Assembly (NCBI GenBank): GCA_025998595.1
Contig: BNWE01000015.1
Location: forward strand, 1 to 20,748
Direction: 5' to 3'
From: Alphaproteobacteria bacterium
Lineage (GTDB): Bacteria; Pseudomonadota; Alphaproteobacteria; UBA3830
DNA length: 20,748 nt
The translations under genes were made by a program, and so were the position numbers. The notes beneath the pieces were generated by a model. It had not been told where the DNA came from. It made no database searches and saw nothing but the letters and a program-made list of their open reading frames with translations. The number at the start of each line of letters is the position of its first letter. Position 1 is the stretch's first letter. This document shows, piece by piece, positions 7,445 to 15,210 of the stretch.

Positions 7445-7473
7445 ATTATAATTGCTCACGATAGTCGTGCCAG
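7445..7473 (-). promoter_or_regulatory. Predicted promoter/operator of the HEPN-MNT pair
   Basis: On the minus strand, CTGGCA (7468-7473) and a perfect TATAAT (7445-7450) are 17 bases apart. The inverted repeat CACGA-TAG-TCGTG (7457-7469) lies in the spacer, a common position for an autoregulatory operator. The -10 is about 15 bases from the ATG, implying a leader of only several bases. Confidence 0.5.
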
Positions 7474-7502
7474 CTTCGCCACTCGGTTAACGGCGGCGAA
7501 GC
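7473..7502. other. GC-rich inverted repeat after pyruvate kinase (stem; possible decayed element)
   Basis: GCTTCGCC (7473-7480) pairs with GGCGAAGC (7495-7502) around a 14-base loop, directly after the pyk stop in its reading direction. It could act as an RNA stem ending the pyk transcript, though no T-run follows. The right arm with its flank, GGCGGCGAAGCCATTAGCGG then ATCTAG, resembles the right part of the palindromic element (GTAGCGAAGCAGAAAACGG then ATCCAG in mreC). It may therefore be a decayed copy. Confidence 0.35.
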
Positions 7503-7513
7503 CATTAGCGGAT

Positions 7514-8902
7514 CTAGAGTTGGCAGATTTTTACGAGTTTATCTTCTATGCTCAGCAAAACTACCTTATCACCGCTGGAGCCAAACTGAAGCTCCTCGGC
7601 GGTTTTTTGCGCCAAGCTAACCAGTTTCTCATCATTCGCTTTTTTGGCGATTACCGAAAATACACCGTTGCAAAGACCAGCTTGACCTGCCGTTTTTGGA
7701 CACTCCGTCAGCAGAATCACCGGAACTCGTGGACGCAATCTGGAACATCTCACAACATCTTCAAATGAATTTGTGCACAAAACAATGGCATTGGCACAGG
7801 AGAATTCTGCCGTATCCTTTGCCGCTAAACAAAGCGCATCGAGTTCAGTATGCAGTGGGAGCTGAGTATCATCTTCCAATCGCCTAATGCAATTGGGATC
7901 TGCTTCAACTTTTTCAATGATTTTGCCCATTATCGTTATGGCTTCAAGTGGATACTGTCCGGAAGCTGATTCCGCCGATAGCATTGTTGTATCTGTTCCA
8001 GCATAGACGGCGTTGGCAACATCTGATACTTCCCCTCTGGTTGGACTTGGAGATGTAATCATGGATTCCAGCATTTGGGTTGCCACAATCACCGGACGTC
8101 CGATTCTATGACAGGCGTTGATAATTCTTCTCTGGATTGGAGGAACATCTTCCGGATCCATTTCGACCCCGAGATCTCCGCGGGCAATCATAATGGCGTC
8201 AGAAGCCTCAACAATTGGTTCCAGAGCCTTTATGGCCAGAGGTTTTTCGAGTTTTGAAATAACCCTTGCTCTTCCATTGATTATCGCTTTAGCTTCTTCT
8301 ATGTCCTCTACACTTTGGACGAAGGACAACGCAACCCAGTCTACTCCGAGCTCTAGTGCGAAATCCAAATCCTTCAGATCTTTTGGTGGAAGTGCTGGAA
8401 TTTTCACCTTAACATGTGGAACATTTACGCCCTTTCTATTGGAAAGTGGACCGCCCACCAATACTTCCGTTTCCACGCATCCTTTAGTCTGACGTATGAC
8501 TCTAAAACGGAGTTTCCCATCATCCAATAGCAAAATCGTACCATCTTCAAGAGCTTCCAGAACTTCCGGATGAGGTAAAGACACACGATTGGTATTTCCT
8601 GGAGTTGCATCAAGATCAAATCTAAAAGTATCTCCGCTTTCCAGAATGATCTTGTCGTTTTCGAACGTACCAATTCTGAGTTTAGGTCCCTGCAGATCTG
8701 CGAAAATAGTCGTATTATGATGATACTTCTTTCCTATACTTCTAATGGCATCGTACACCTCTTTATGTCCATCGTGTGAACCATGGGAAAAATTCAGGCG
8801 GAACACATCGATTCCGGCAAGAAAAAGTTTCTCTAATTTACTTGGATGACAGCTGGATGGCCCTATGGTCGCCACTATCTTCGTACTTCTATTTCGCTTC
8901 AT
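7514..8902 (-). CDS. pyk: Pyruvate kinase
   Basis: A 462-residue pyruvate kinase, converting phosphoenolpyruvate and ADP to pyruvate and ATP in the cytoplasm. Signatures are present in order: TKIVATIGPSS near the start, FRLNFSHG (substrate arginine), DLQGPKLRIG, the B domain (about 70-165), the catalytic-lysine block ISKLEKPLA, MIARGDLGVE, RPVIVATQMLESM, PTRGEVSDVANAV and a regulatory C-domain. The ATG at 8902 is preferred over an upstream GTG (8914) because GAGGTG lies 4 bases before it and the GTG sits inside that site. The very C-terminus (KICQL) ends in sequence resembling a repeat edge. It is transcribed alone, with a perfect TATAAT upstream. Confidence 0.96.
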   Translation of the reverse strand: MKRNRSTKIVATIGPSSCHPSKLEKLFLAGIDVFRLNFSHGSHDGHKEVYDAIRSIGKKYHHNTTIFADLQGPKLRIGTFENDKIILESGDTFRFDLDATPGNTNRVSLPHPEVLEALEDGTILLLDDGKLRFRVIRQTKGCVETEVLVGGPLSNRKGVNVPHVKVKIPALPPKDLKDLDFALELGVDWVALSFVQSVEDIEEAKAIINGRARVISKLEKPLAIKALEPIVEASDAIMIARGDLGVEMDPEDVPPIQRRIINACHRIGRPVIVATQMLESMITSPSPTRGEVSDVANAVYAGTDTTMLSAESASGQYPLEAITIMGKIIEKVEADPNCIRRLEDDTQLPLHTELDALCLAAKDTAEFSCANAIVLCTNSFEDVVRCSRLRPRVPVILLTECPKTAGQAGLCNGVFSVIAKKANDEKLVSLAQKTAEELQFGSSGDKVVLLSIEDKLVKICQL

Positions 8903-8926
8903 TAAACACCTCACAAAAAAATACCT

Positions 8927-8932
8927 ATTATA
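8927..8932 (-). promoter_or_regulatory. Predicted -10 box of pyk
   Basis: A perfect TATAAT on the minus strand, 25 bases before the pyk ATG. At the proper distance (8950-8955) only a weak -35, TTATTG, is seen. The rest of 8933-9127 holds nothing I can name beyond AT-rich sequence. Confidence 0.45.
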
Positions 8933-9127
8933 AATGCCAACACTTGCAGCAATAAATTCACGTTAGTATACCAAATATAAATGTATCTACAAGAGCGCTG
9001 GAAATATGAGAGCTATTACATTTAAAGTTTTATCATTTTTTTATTATGTATTTGGGGGAAGGCTAATTTGATGATATGACTCGGTGCAAATTTACTTAAG
9101 AATCTCCTAATAAAACTAGTTTTTTTC

Positions 9128-9136
9128 TGGTACAAT
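9128..9136 (+). promoter_or_regulatory. Predicted extended -10 promoter of the M16 cluster
   Basis: TGGTACAAT (TG extension at 9128, TACAAT at 9131-9136) matches the extended -10 seen before the BI-1 gene at 15170. No good -35 is visible. It would give a leader of about 160 bases before the ATG at 9304. Confidence 0.4.
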
Positions 9137-9227
9137 ATAACGATCGTTTTATAGGGTGTGTTTTGAGAAGTTTGTTTTTATTAGACCTGCTACTTAACCT
9201 TTCTCTGTTGGGGCTTTTTGTCGTCGT

Positions 9228-9303
9228 TCCGGTACTCGGATCCTCACGTACATCAAGTACGCTGCGGTCCTGTGTTCCGTATACTCCTAAAAAATCCTCC
9301 AAC
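9228..9303. repeat. Hairpin-bearing segment in the M16 leader, possibly an inserted element
   Basis: It contains GGATCC (9239-9244) followed closely by the hairpin CGTAC-ATCAA-GTACG (9247-9261) and then a GGTCC. This resembles the GGATCC-next-to-palindrome design of the element elsewhere in the window, but with different sequence. Both strands are open across it. It separates the M16 start at 9304 from any good ribosome-binding site. No second copy is in the window, so calling it a repeat is tentative. Confidence 0.3.
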
Positions 9304-10626
9304 ATGGTCGGTTATGCAATAGGTCTATTGTTTACTCTGCTGGTGTTGTGTGTTTCTGATCTGGACGCAAGGTATAATCTGAGCCAATTTACGCTGAAGA
9401 ACGGATTATCGGTGATTTGTTTAAAAAAAAAGACTACGCCCATAATATCGTTTTCCATGTGGTATAAGTGTGGATCCGCAAACGATGCCGTTTCCAAGTC
9501 TGGAGTGGCTCACTATCTGGAACACATGGCCTGCGAGTTCGACAAAAGAAAATTCAGTGATTTTCTGGAAGATATCGGAGCGGAATCAAACGCTTTTACT
9601 TCGCTTAGATCGATTTGTTTCTATGAAATAGTTCCTTGCGAACACCTGGAGAAGATATTTGAGTATGAATCCAGAAGAATGAAGGCAATAGACATAGATG
9701 ATGCTGTATTTTTATCTGAAAAAGGCGCCATTCTGGAAGAAAGGAGCATGAGGTGTGATTCGAGTCCGGAGGGTTCTGCATTTGAATCTCTTGGCGCAAA
9801 TGCATTCAACAGAACTGCCGGTGGCATAAGTATTATCGGATGGAAGTCGGAGATAGAGTCGCTTCAGCCGCAAGATCTGTTGGACTATCACAAAGCTTGG
9901 TTTGCTCCCAACAACGCCATCCTGCTTATTATCGGTGATATACCAGATTTGGAGCAAATAAAAAAACTTGCGGAAAAATATTTCGGGAACATAGAAAAAA
10001 AGGAAATATTGCGTTGGGAAGAGGATAGCAGTAGGCCGTCCTGCGTCAAAGAAGTCACCTATGCTTCTCCAAAAATTGGTTACACTAATATTGAATATAG
10101 CTACCACGTTCCATTTTCGCATCGAGAGAATTTGAGGAAAAGTCTGGCTTTAGGTTTGGCAATTGATGTGATAAATCAGCCGGATTCATTCATAAGAAAA
10201 ATACTTGAGAATGATCTAAAGAAAGCGAGATATGTATATTTCTCGTACATTGAAGGATATTTTCCATATGATATTGCGAGTATAGGCATAAGAAGCTTCT
10301 CGCTGAATGATCGCATAGATTCTGAAAAGATTTGCGATTATTTGCTGAAGAAGCTTCTCCTGACAGGCATATCAAAAAACAATTTGGACGTTGTTAAAAA
10401 ACAGAAGCAACTGGAGATGGCCTATAAAAAAGATGATATTGGCTCCATGTCCCGTTATGTAGGACACCTATTGTCCAATGGATATTCTATGGAAGAAATT
10501 CAATTCATGGATGATGTAGTACAATCTATAACGGTTGAAGAATGTAATAGCGTTCTGAGGGAAGTTTTTTCCTTGGATCCAGTTGTAATTTCAAAAGTTG
10601 TTCCCAAAGGATATGATCGTGATTAA
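9304..10626 (+). CDS. M16-family zinc peptidase, catalytic member
   Basis: A 440-residue M16 (pitrilysin/processing-peptidase-like) protein. The inverted zinc motif HYLEH is at residues 70-74, with the distal glutamates of ILEER near 145-146. The N-terminal domain opens with the usual FTLKNGLSVICLKKKTTPIISFSMWYKCGSA. I chose ATG 9304 because MVGYAIGLLFTLLVLCVSDLDA is a signal peptide directly before the mature domain. The frame stays open upstream to a TTG (9163) that would add a second hydrophobic leader, and no clear ribosome-binding site precedes 9304, so the start is uncertain. It is probably periplasmic. It heads a four-gene M16 row, overlapping the next gene by 14 bases, and is the only one with intact zinc ligands. 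Confidence 0.9.
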   Translation: MVGYAIGLLFTLLVLCVSDLDARYNLSQFTLKNGLSVICLKKKTTPIISFSMWYKCGSANDAVSKSGVAHYLEHMACEFDKRKFSDFLEDIGAESNAFTSLRSICFYEIVPCEHLEKIFEYESRRMKAIDIDDAVFLSEKGAILEERSMRCDSSPEGSAFESLGANAFNRTAGGISIIGWKSEIESLQPQDLLDYHKAWFAPNNAILLIIGDIPDLEQIKKLAEKYFGNIEKKEILRWEEDSSRPSCVKEVTYASPKIGYTNIEYSYHVPFSHRENLRKSLALGLAIDVINQPDSFIRKILENDLKKARYVYFSYIEGYFPYDIASIGIRSFSLNDRIDSEKICDYLLKKLLLTGISKNNLDVVKKQKQLEMAYKKDDIGSMSRYVGHLLSNGYSMEEIQFMDDVVQSITVEECNSVLREVFSLDPVVISKVVPKGYDRD

Positions 10627-11944
10627 AATTTTTACTATTAGTGTTATCTGCTGCATCTTTCTAGCGACTGATGTGTATTCTGCCGATAAAAATGACTCCA
10701 CAGAAAAAGCACAAGTGGCATCAAATGTAAAAGATCTCAAAAGCAATCTTGGCATTAGATTCTTGTTTATGAATGATGATAGTGCGCCGCTGGTTCATGT
10801 GCGAGTTGCATTTAAATATTCAGGATCAGCGTATATGGAAAAGGCCAAAAGCGGACTGCCGGCGTTTTATGCTGATGCCGTATTATGCGGATGCGATAAA
10901 TATTCTAAAATTCAATTTAGAAAAAAATTGAACGATATAATGGCGTATGGACAGTGCTCATCCACAAGCGATTGCATTGTATTTTCCATAACATTCCCGA
11001 AAATCGTTTTGTCGGAAGCGGCGTCTTTGGCAAATGCGCTACTTAGCAAACCAACATTTGAAAAAAATGAGGTGAAAATTGCGCAGAATAATATGGTGGA
11101 TTCATTGCGCGTATCGCCGGTATATCTTCCGGAAATTATTTTCAAATCGCATCCTTATGAGAATGGTGATGCTGGAACCGCAGAAAATTTCGCAATGTTA
11201 TCAATCGACGATCTAAAGAAATACAAAGCGGATTATCTCGCAATAAACAATGCCGAAGCTTGTGTATTTGGAGATATCTCGGAGAACGAAGCGAAAGATC
11301 TTCTGGATAAAATATTTCGTGATGTTCCACCGGGAATTGCAGCAAAAGATACGGTGTCGGATACGGAGCCGCTAATAAAATCGGATGTGAGAGAATACTA
11401 TGAACAGAGTCCACAGAGCACGATTATGTTTGCTCTAAAAACAGAGCGGCATAATTCCGCAAATAGATATGTGGCTGGAGTACTTACTTCAATACTCGGC
11501 GGCGGTGTGTTTAAAAGTAGGATAATGTCCATCTTAAGAAGCAAAGAAGGACTGATATACGGTGGATACGCGGGAGTTATGCATATGAATCATGCCAGCT
11601 ACATTAGCGGATCACTAAGAACAGATAATTCCAAAGTAAAAAAAGCAGTTGAGTCCATCAAGAAAATAATAGAAGATCTCAGAAAAAATGGCATAACAAA
11701 AGAAGATCTTGAATTCGCTAAAAATAACATAAAAGGTTCTGCTCTTGTTTCCATGAGAACTTCCGGTGATTTGTGTGATTTTTATTTTAGAGAGATGCTG
11801 TTGGGAGGCGGGGTAACGGCATTAAAAGACTTTCTGGATGGAATAAATAACGTAAAACTTGAAGAGGTAAACGATTTGGCAGGAAAAATTTTGGATGAAA
11901 ACAACATACCGTTTGTGATAATTGCTGGAAATAAAAATGATTAA
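10613..11944 (+). CDS. M16-family peptidase-like protein, non-catalytic partner
   Basis: A 443-residue exported protein (signal peptide MIVIKIFTISVICCIFLATD, cleavage near YSA). The zinc motif position reads AFYAD instead of HxxEH, so it cannot bind zinc in the usual way. Its C-terminal half has the substrate-binding R/Y pattern, SRIMSILRSKEGLIYGGYAG, as in the inactive subunit of two-component M16 peptidases. The pair with the preceding gene therefore fits an active/inactive heterodimer. The ATG at 10613 overlaps the preceding stop by 14 bases; a TTG five codons earlier is less likely. It overlaps the third gene by 8 bases, so translation is probably coupled. Confidence 0.88.
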   Translation: MIVIKIFTISVICCIFLATDVYSADKNDSTEKAQVASNVKDLKSNLGIRFLFMNDDSAPLVHVRVAFKYSGSAYMEKAKSGLPAFYADAVLCGCDKYSKIQFRKKLNDIMAYGQCSSTSDCIVFSITFPKIVLSEAASLANALLSKPTFEKNEVKIAQNNMVDSLRVSPVYLPEIIFKSHPYENGDAGTAENFAMLSIDDLKKYKADYLAINNAEACVFGDISENEAKDLLDKIFRDVPPGIAAKDTVSDTEPLIKSDVREYYEQSPQSTIMFALKTERHNSANRYVAGVLTSILGGGVFKSRIMSILRSKEGLIYGGYAGVMHMNHASYISGSLRTDNSKVKKAVESIKKIIEDLRKNGITKEDLEFAKNNIKGSALVSMRTSGDLCDFYFREMLLGGGVTALKDFLDGINNVKLEEVNDLAGKILDENNIPFVIIAGNKND

Positions 11945-13193
11945 GAAAATCGTAGCTCTATTGCTTGTGCTGTCACAGATTTCCACTAGCTCTGCTAAGG
12001 AGACCGCTGGAAAAATCGTGAAATGCACCTTGAAAAACGGCATAGAAGTAGCTCTCTACTGTGACTTTAAGATGGAAGAAGTTGTGGTGGGCGTAGTATT
12101 TCATGTGGGGAGAGTGGATGCGCCCGTTGATAAAGCTGCAATGACTGAGGTTATATGCGCTAACATCATAAATGCCAAGTTGTGCAGGCAATTTCAGGAT
12201 CTCGGCATACGATATGAAACATGTGCAGATGGTTTTTCCACCCAGATCGTCGCGCATATGCATCCCGAAAGTCTGAGCGATTTTTTCTCTCTGTTATCGA
12301 AATCTCTTGGTAGAATAGCCGTTGAAAATCTTGATATATACAAAAAACAGATGGTATCCGAATATAAGTTGCGTTCTTACTGCTGCTATGATGCCATCGC
12401 AAATCACGCCATGGCGAACGTGGTATTTTCTGATGGAAAAACGCTGCCTGTGCTCAGCGAACAATCGATAAATTCCATTACGGAGTCTGATGTTAAGCTT
12501 TTTTACAAAAACAACTTCATTGATTGTCCGGTTACCATAATAGTTAGCGGAGCGGTTGGTCATAAAAGTCTCAGGAAAATGCTGCGTGATTCGTTCAGTT
12601 ATCTTCCGACCAGAAGGGCAATGACATATCGAGCACTTCAAAAAATTGAGCATCGAGATATTTTCATAGAAAACGAACAAATGGGGAATTCTATTAGGTA
12701 TGGATATATTTTATCTCCGGAAGAGAATTTGAAATTTGGGGAGATTCTCGACGAGATACTCCAACATGAAATGCAGAAATTCTTTTGCGGAACATATCCG
12801 CTATGTGATTTTCGCATAAGCGCTCCAGAGGGAAACGGAGGCTGTTTGAAGCTAATTTATCTACATCCAAAGCAAGACGTCTCTCTGAAAATGCTGGGAG
12901 ATTCCTATGGAGCATTTGTGCGAAAAATATCTACGATGGAAATTACAGCTGACTCCATAAAAAAAATCGCCGAAAGAAAAAATATCGCCAATAGTTTTAT
13001 CTCAGTAGATCTAAGAGATATGTATGAAGTTATTCTAGATGCATTTATAAACAATAGAGATGTGAATTACATATATTCAATTGCAAATGATATAACCGCT
13101 GTTAATGCAAAGGAATTCCGTACTTTTATTGAGAAAATGCTTCGGCAGAATTCAATTTTTAAAATTACAACGAAATCTAAACGGGACAGTTAA
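11937..13193 (+). CDS. Degenerate M16-family protein (third in the row)
   Basis: A 418-residue exported protein starting MIKKIVALLLVLSQISTSSA, a clean signal peptide. The M16 opening is recognisable (CTLKNGIEVALYCDFKMEEVVVGVVFHVGRVDAP), but the zinc site reads EVICA, with no ligands. Divergence is stronger than in the second gene. The start overlaps the preceding stop as ATGATTAA. It probably serves as a non-catalytic partner, chaperone or binding subunit in the periplasm. The family call rests on the N-terminal domain pattern and position; its role is unknown. Confidence 0.78.
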   Translation: MIKKIVALLLVLSQISTSSAKETAGKIVKCTLKNGIEVALYCDFKMEEVVVGVVFHVGRVDAPVDKAAMTEVICANIINAKLCRQFQDLGIRYETCADGFSTQIVAHMHPESLSDFFSLLSKSLGRIAVENLDIYKKQMVSEYKLRSYCCYDAIANHAMANVVFSDGKTLPVLSEQSINSITESDVKLFYKNNFIDCPVTIIVSGAVGHKSLRKMLRDSFSYLPTRRAMTYRALQKIEHRDIFIENEQMGNSIRYGYILSPEENLKFGEILDEILQHEMQKFFCGTYPLCDFRISAPEGNGGCLKLIYLHPKQDVSLKMLGDSYGAFVRKISTMEITADSIKKIAERKNIANSFISVDLRDMYEVILDAFINNRDVNYIYSIANDITAVNAKEFRTFIEKMLRQNSIFKITTKSKRDS

Positions 13194-13195
13194 TT

Positions 13196-14494
13196 ATGAA
13201 GCACAAAGAACTAAAAAAAATCCTGCCAATTGCGGTGATTGCCGTGATAGCTGCGTCTATTATTTTATCGAAAAAAGAGAAGCAATCTCTGGAAATAGAC
13301 CACGTCAGCAATAAAATGAACATAAAGGCTTCGCTTATTCAGGTGAACATTAGTGATGTGATATACATAAAATGCAGATTCAAAAACGCCGGCGTGCTGC
13401 ATAATCCATTGGATAAACATGGGATTTCCGCAGTCGCTGCACATATGCTTTTCAGAAGAATCAATGGACTATCGGAAGAGGAAACGGCGGAAAAACTTTT
13501 GGATCTGGGAATTCATAACCTGGATACATCCGTGGAAGGAGATGATTTTGAGCTTTCGTTTTCCGTAATAGATGCTAAAGCAAATGATGCCCTGAAGTTT
13601 TTGGCGAGTGCCTTTTCCAATACAGATTTTTCCAGCTCATATCTAGAGTATGTTAAAAAGATTTATCCGGATGTTTTGGACGTGGATACCAGCGATCCTG
13701 TTCAACTACTCCATGACAAGATGTTCAGTATGCTCTACAAAGATAGCACCTACGGTCTGAGCGATAGCGGCAGCTCCCAAGCCATATCCAGCATAACCAC
13801 AAGAGACATAGCGGATTTTGTCAAAAACATGCTGAGGCAGGATAATTTGGAAGTCGTTTTCGTTGGAAAAGTCTCACGATTTGATATCAACGATTATCTG
13901 AAAATCCTGCTGGAAGGAATATCGTCGGAAGAAAAAGAAGTCGAGCCAACGAAACTTTCGGAAGACATGTCTGATGAAAAAGTAGCGGTAATTACCAGAT
14001 CAAATATGAAGGATATCGTCTGCGTGATGACCGGTGTGCGTTTGGATGGCCTAACGGATCTTGAAAGAGCAGCGATAAAGATAATTCTTACGGTACTATT
14101 TGATGGAAAAGTCGGAGATTTTTCCCATGGGCTAAGGGAGAAGGGAATTGCTTATGATGTTTCTGAGCACTCTGTACATAGAACATTGTCTGATGTATTT
14201 TATATTGTGGCTTGCTTGAACCAGGACGATCTGCAAAACTACAAAAAATATTTGGATGAGAAATTTGCGGATTATCTCCGGAAGATCAATCAGAAGGAAC
14301 TGGAGAGAATAAAAAGCTATTTTGTGAAAATATCGCATAATGGATTCGAGTCATTGCAGGATTTAGATGAAAAAATAGAAGATGCTTCGCTTCCATTTGA
14401 TGAGGTGACGCCTGAAATTTGCGAAAAAGTGTCTCGAAAGCTGTTTGATCCGGCACACACTAGAACGGTTGTTATTATTAATGCTGGAGCTTGA
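13196..14494 (+). CDS. Degenerate M16-family protein with membrane anchor (fourth in the row)
   Basis: A 432-residue protein beginning 2 bases after the third gene. Its N-terminus (KKILPIAVIAVIAASIILSKK) is a signal anchor without an obvious cleavage site, so it is probably held in the inner membrane facing the periplasm. The zinc motif position reads AVAAH: the last His remains but the first His and the Glu are gone. Domain layout and length fit M16. It may tether the M16 complex to the membrane (inference). Its stop codon lies where a palindromic element remnant (14486-14520) begins, so the C-terminus may have been trimmed by that element. Confidence 0.78.
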   Translation: MKHKELKKILPIAVIAVIAASIILSKKEKQSLEIDHVSNKMNIKASLIQVNISDVIYIKCRFKNAGVLHNPLDKHGISAVAAHMLFRRINGLSEEETAEKLLDLGIHNLDTSVEGDDFELSFSVIDAKANDALKFLASAFSNTDFSSSYLEYVKKIYPDVLDVDTSDPVQLLHDKMFSMLYKDSTYGLSDSGSSQAISSITTRDIADFVKNMLRQDNLEVVFVGKVSRFDINDYLKILLEGISSEEKEVEPTKLSEDMSDEKVAVITRSNMKDIVCVMTGVRLDGLTDLERAAIKIILTVLFDGKVGDFSHGLREKGIAYDVSEHSVHRTLSDVFYIVACLNQDDLQNYKKYLDEKFADYLRKINQKELERIKSYFVKISHNGFESLQDLDEKIEDASLPFDEVTPEICEKVSRKLFDPAHTRTVVIINAGA

Positions 14495-14520
14495 AGAGAA
14501 CGGGTGCAGCGTCACGCTGC
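14486..14520. repeat. Solo right end of the palindromic element, at the M16 cluster end
   Basis: GAAGAGAACGGGTGCAGCGT followed by CACGCTGC matches the right end of the mreC copy (GAAGCAGAAAACGGATCCAG then CGTCACGCTG). The core GCAGCGTCACGCTGC (14506-14520) is a near-perfect palindrome. The stop codon of the fourth M16 gene (14492-14494) lies within the matched stretch. A GTGCTGCAAGC motif follows at 14523, also seen near other repeat ends. Confidence 0.6.
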
Positions 14521-14571
14521 TGGTGCTGCAAGCGCTGTCTAAAAAAATGTTGAAAAAGTACTAAAAAAAGC

Positions 14572-14600
14572 TTGCAAATTCGTTTACTTGCCAGTATATA
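14572..14600 (+). promoter_or_regulatory. Predicted promoter of the small secreted gene at 14632
   Basis: TTGCAA (14572-14577) and TATATA (14595-14600) are 17 bases apart, preceded by A-runs (14541-14569) like an UP element. A GGAG lies 8 bases before the ATG at 14632. Confidence 0.5.
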
Positions 14601-14631
14601 TTTGCTATGGTGATAGAATGGAGTTAAAGAT

Positions 14632-15069
14632 ATGAAGTACGTAATTGGAATTGTTGCAGTTGTTGGTTTTTGTTCTACGGCGGTTGCTCTTGCACCGGTG
14701 GCAGTAGCCCCTAGTGCGTGTGTTGATCAATCTGCTATGCAGAGAAGCATTGTAGATGGTCGTTTGTCAGTTACACTCTGTGATTCCGGAGTGGATGACG
14801 GAAAATTAGATATGTATTTGTACAAAGATGGCGACTATGATTTTGTGCTCAAGTCGATTGAGAGCGATAATTCTTCGAGTAATCCGATGATTGTGCAGAG
14901 CAGAAACATCACGCCAGGAGCGAAGAAGGAGATTAGAAATGTGTCTATTTCTCTAGTTGGATTGAAAGACACGATCAATCCTGTGCGGTATGAAATAGAT
15001 GTTTGCAATAAGAGTGGAGTAGTGCTTGGTTCTTACTTGGTTTCGGACAAGGGAATTAGTAAGAAGTAG
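14632..15069 (+). CDS. Small exported protein of unknown function
   Basis: A 145-residue protein with a signal peptide (MKYVIGIVAVVGFCSTAVALA, cleavage probably at AVA near residue 26). GGAG is well placed upstream. The mature part is rich in short beta-prone stretches (SVTLCDSG, LDMYLYKDGDYDFVLKSI, VSISLVGLK, RYEIDVCN, GVVLGSYLV) and has three cysteines, suggesting a small beta-sandwich. I do not recognise the family. It has its own promoter between the M16 row and the BI-1 gene. It is probably periplasmic or released. Confidence 0.7.
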   Translation: MKYVIGIVAVVGFCSTAVALAPVAVAPSACVDQSAMQRSIVDGRLSVTLCDSGVDDGKLDMYLYKDGDYDFVLKSIESDNSSSNPMIVQSRNITPGAKKEIRNVSISLVGLKDTINPVRYEIDVCNKSGVVLGSYLVSDKGISKK

Positions 15070-15169
15070 CATCGTAGTAGAATCTTAATGCTTACTTGCT
15101 ATTATGAAACTAAGTGGCATGTGCCGTGCAGGTGTTGTTGATAAAATGTCTGTGCGGCGGTTGCTTTTG

Positions 15170-15178
15170 TGGTACAAT
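15170..15178 (+). promoter_or_regulatory. Predicted extended -10 promoter of the BI-1/mre cluster
   Basis: TGGTACAAT (TACAAT at 15173-15178) with a TG extension, as at 9128; the -35 region is weak (CTGTGC). A strong AGGAGAA site precedes the ATG at 15211. It may drive the BI-1 gene and, by read-through, mreC to rodA. Confidence 0.45.
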
Positions 15179-15210
15179 TAGTATATAAGTAAAATTTTAG
15201 GAGAAATGAC

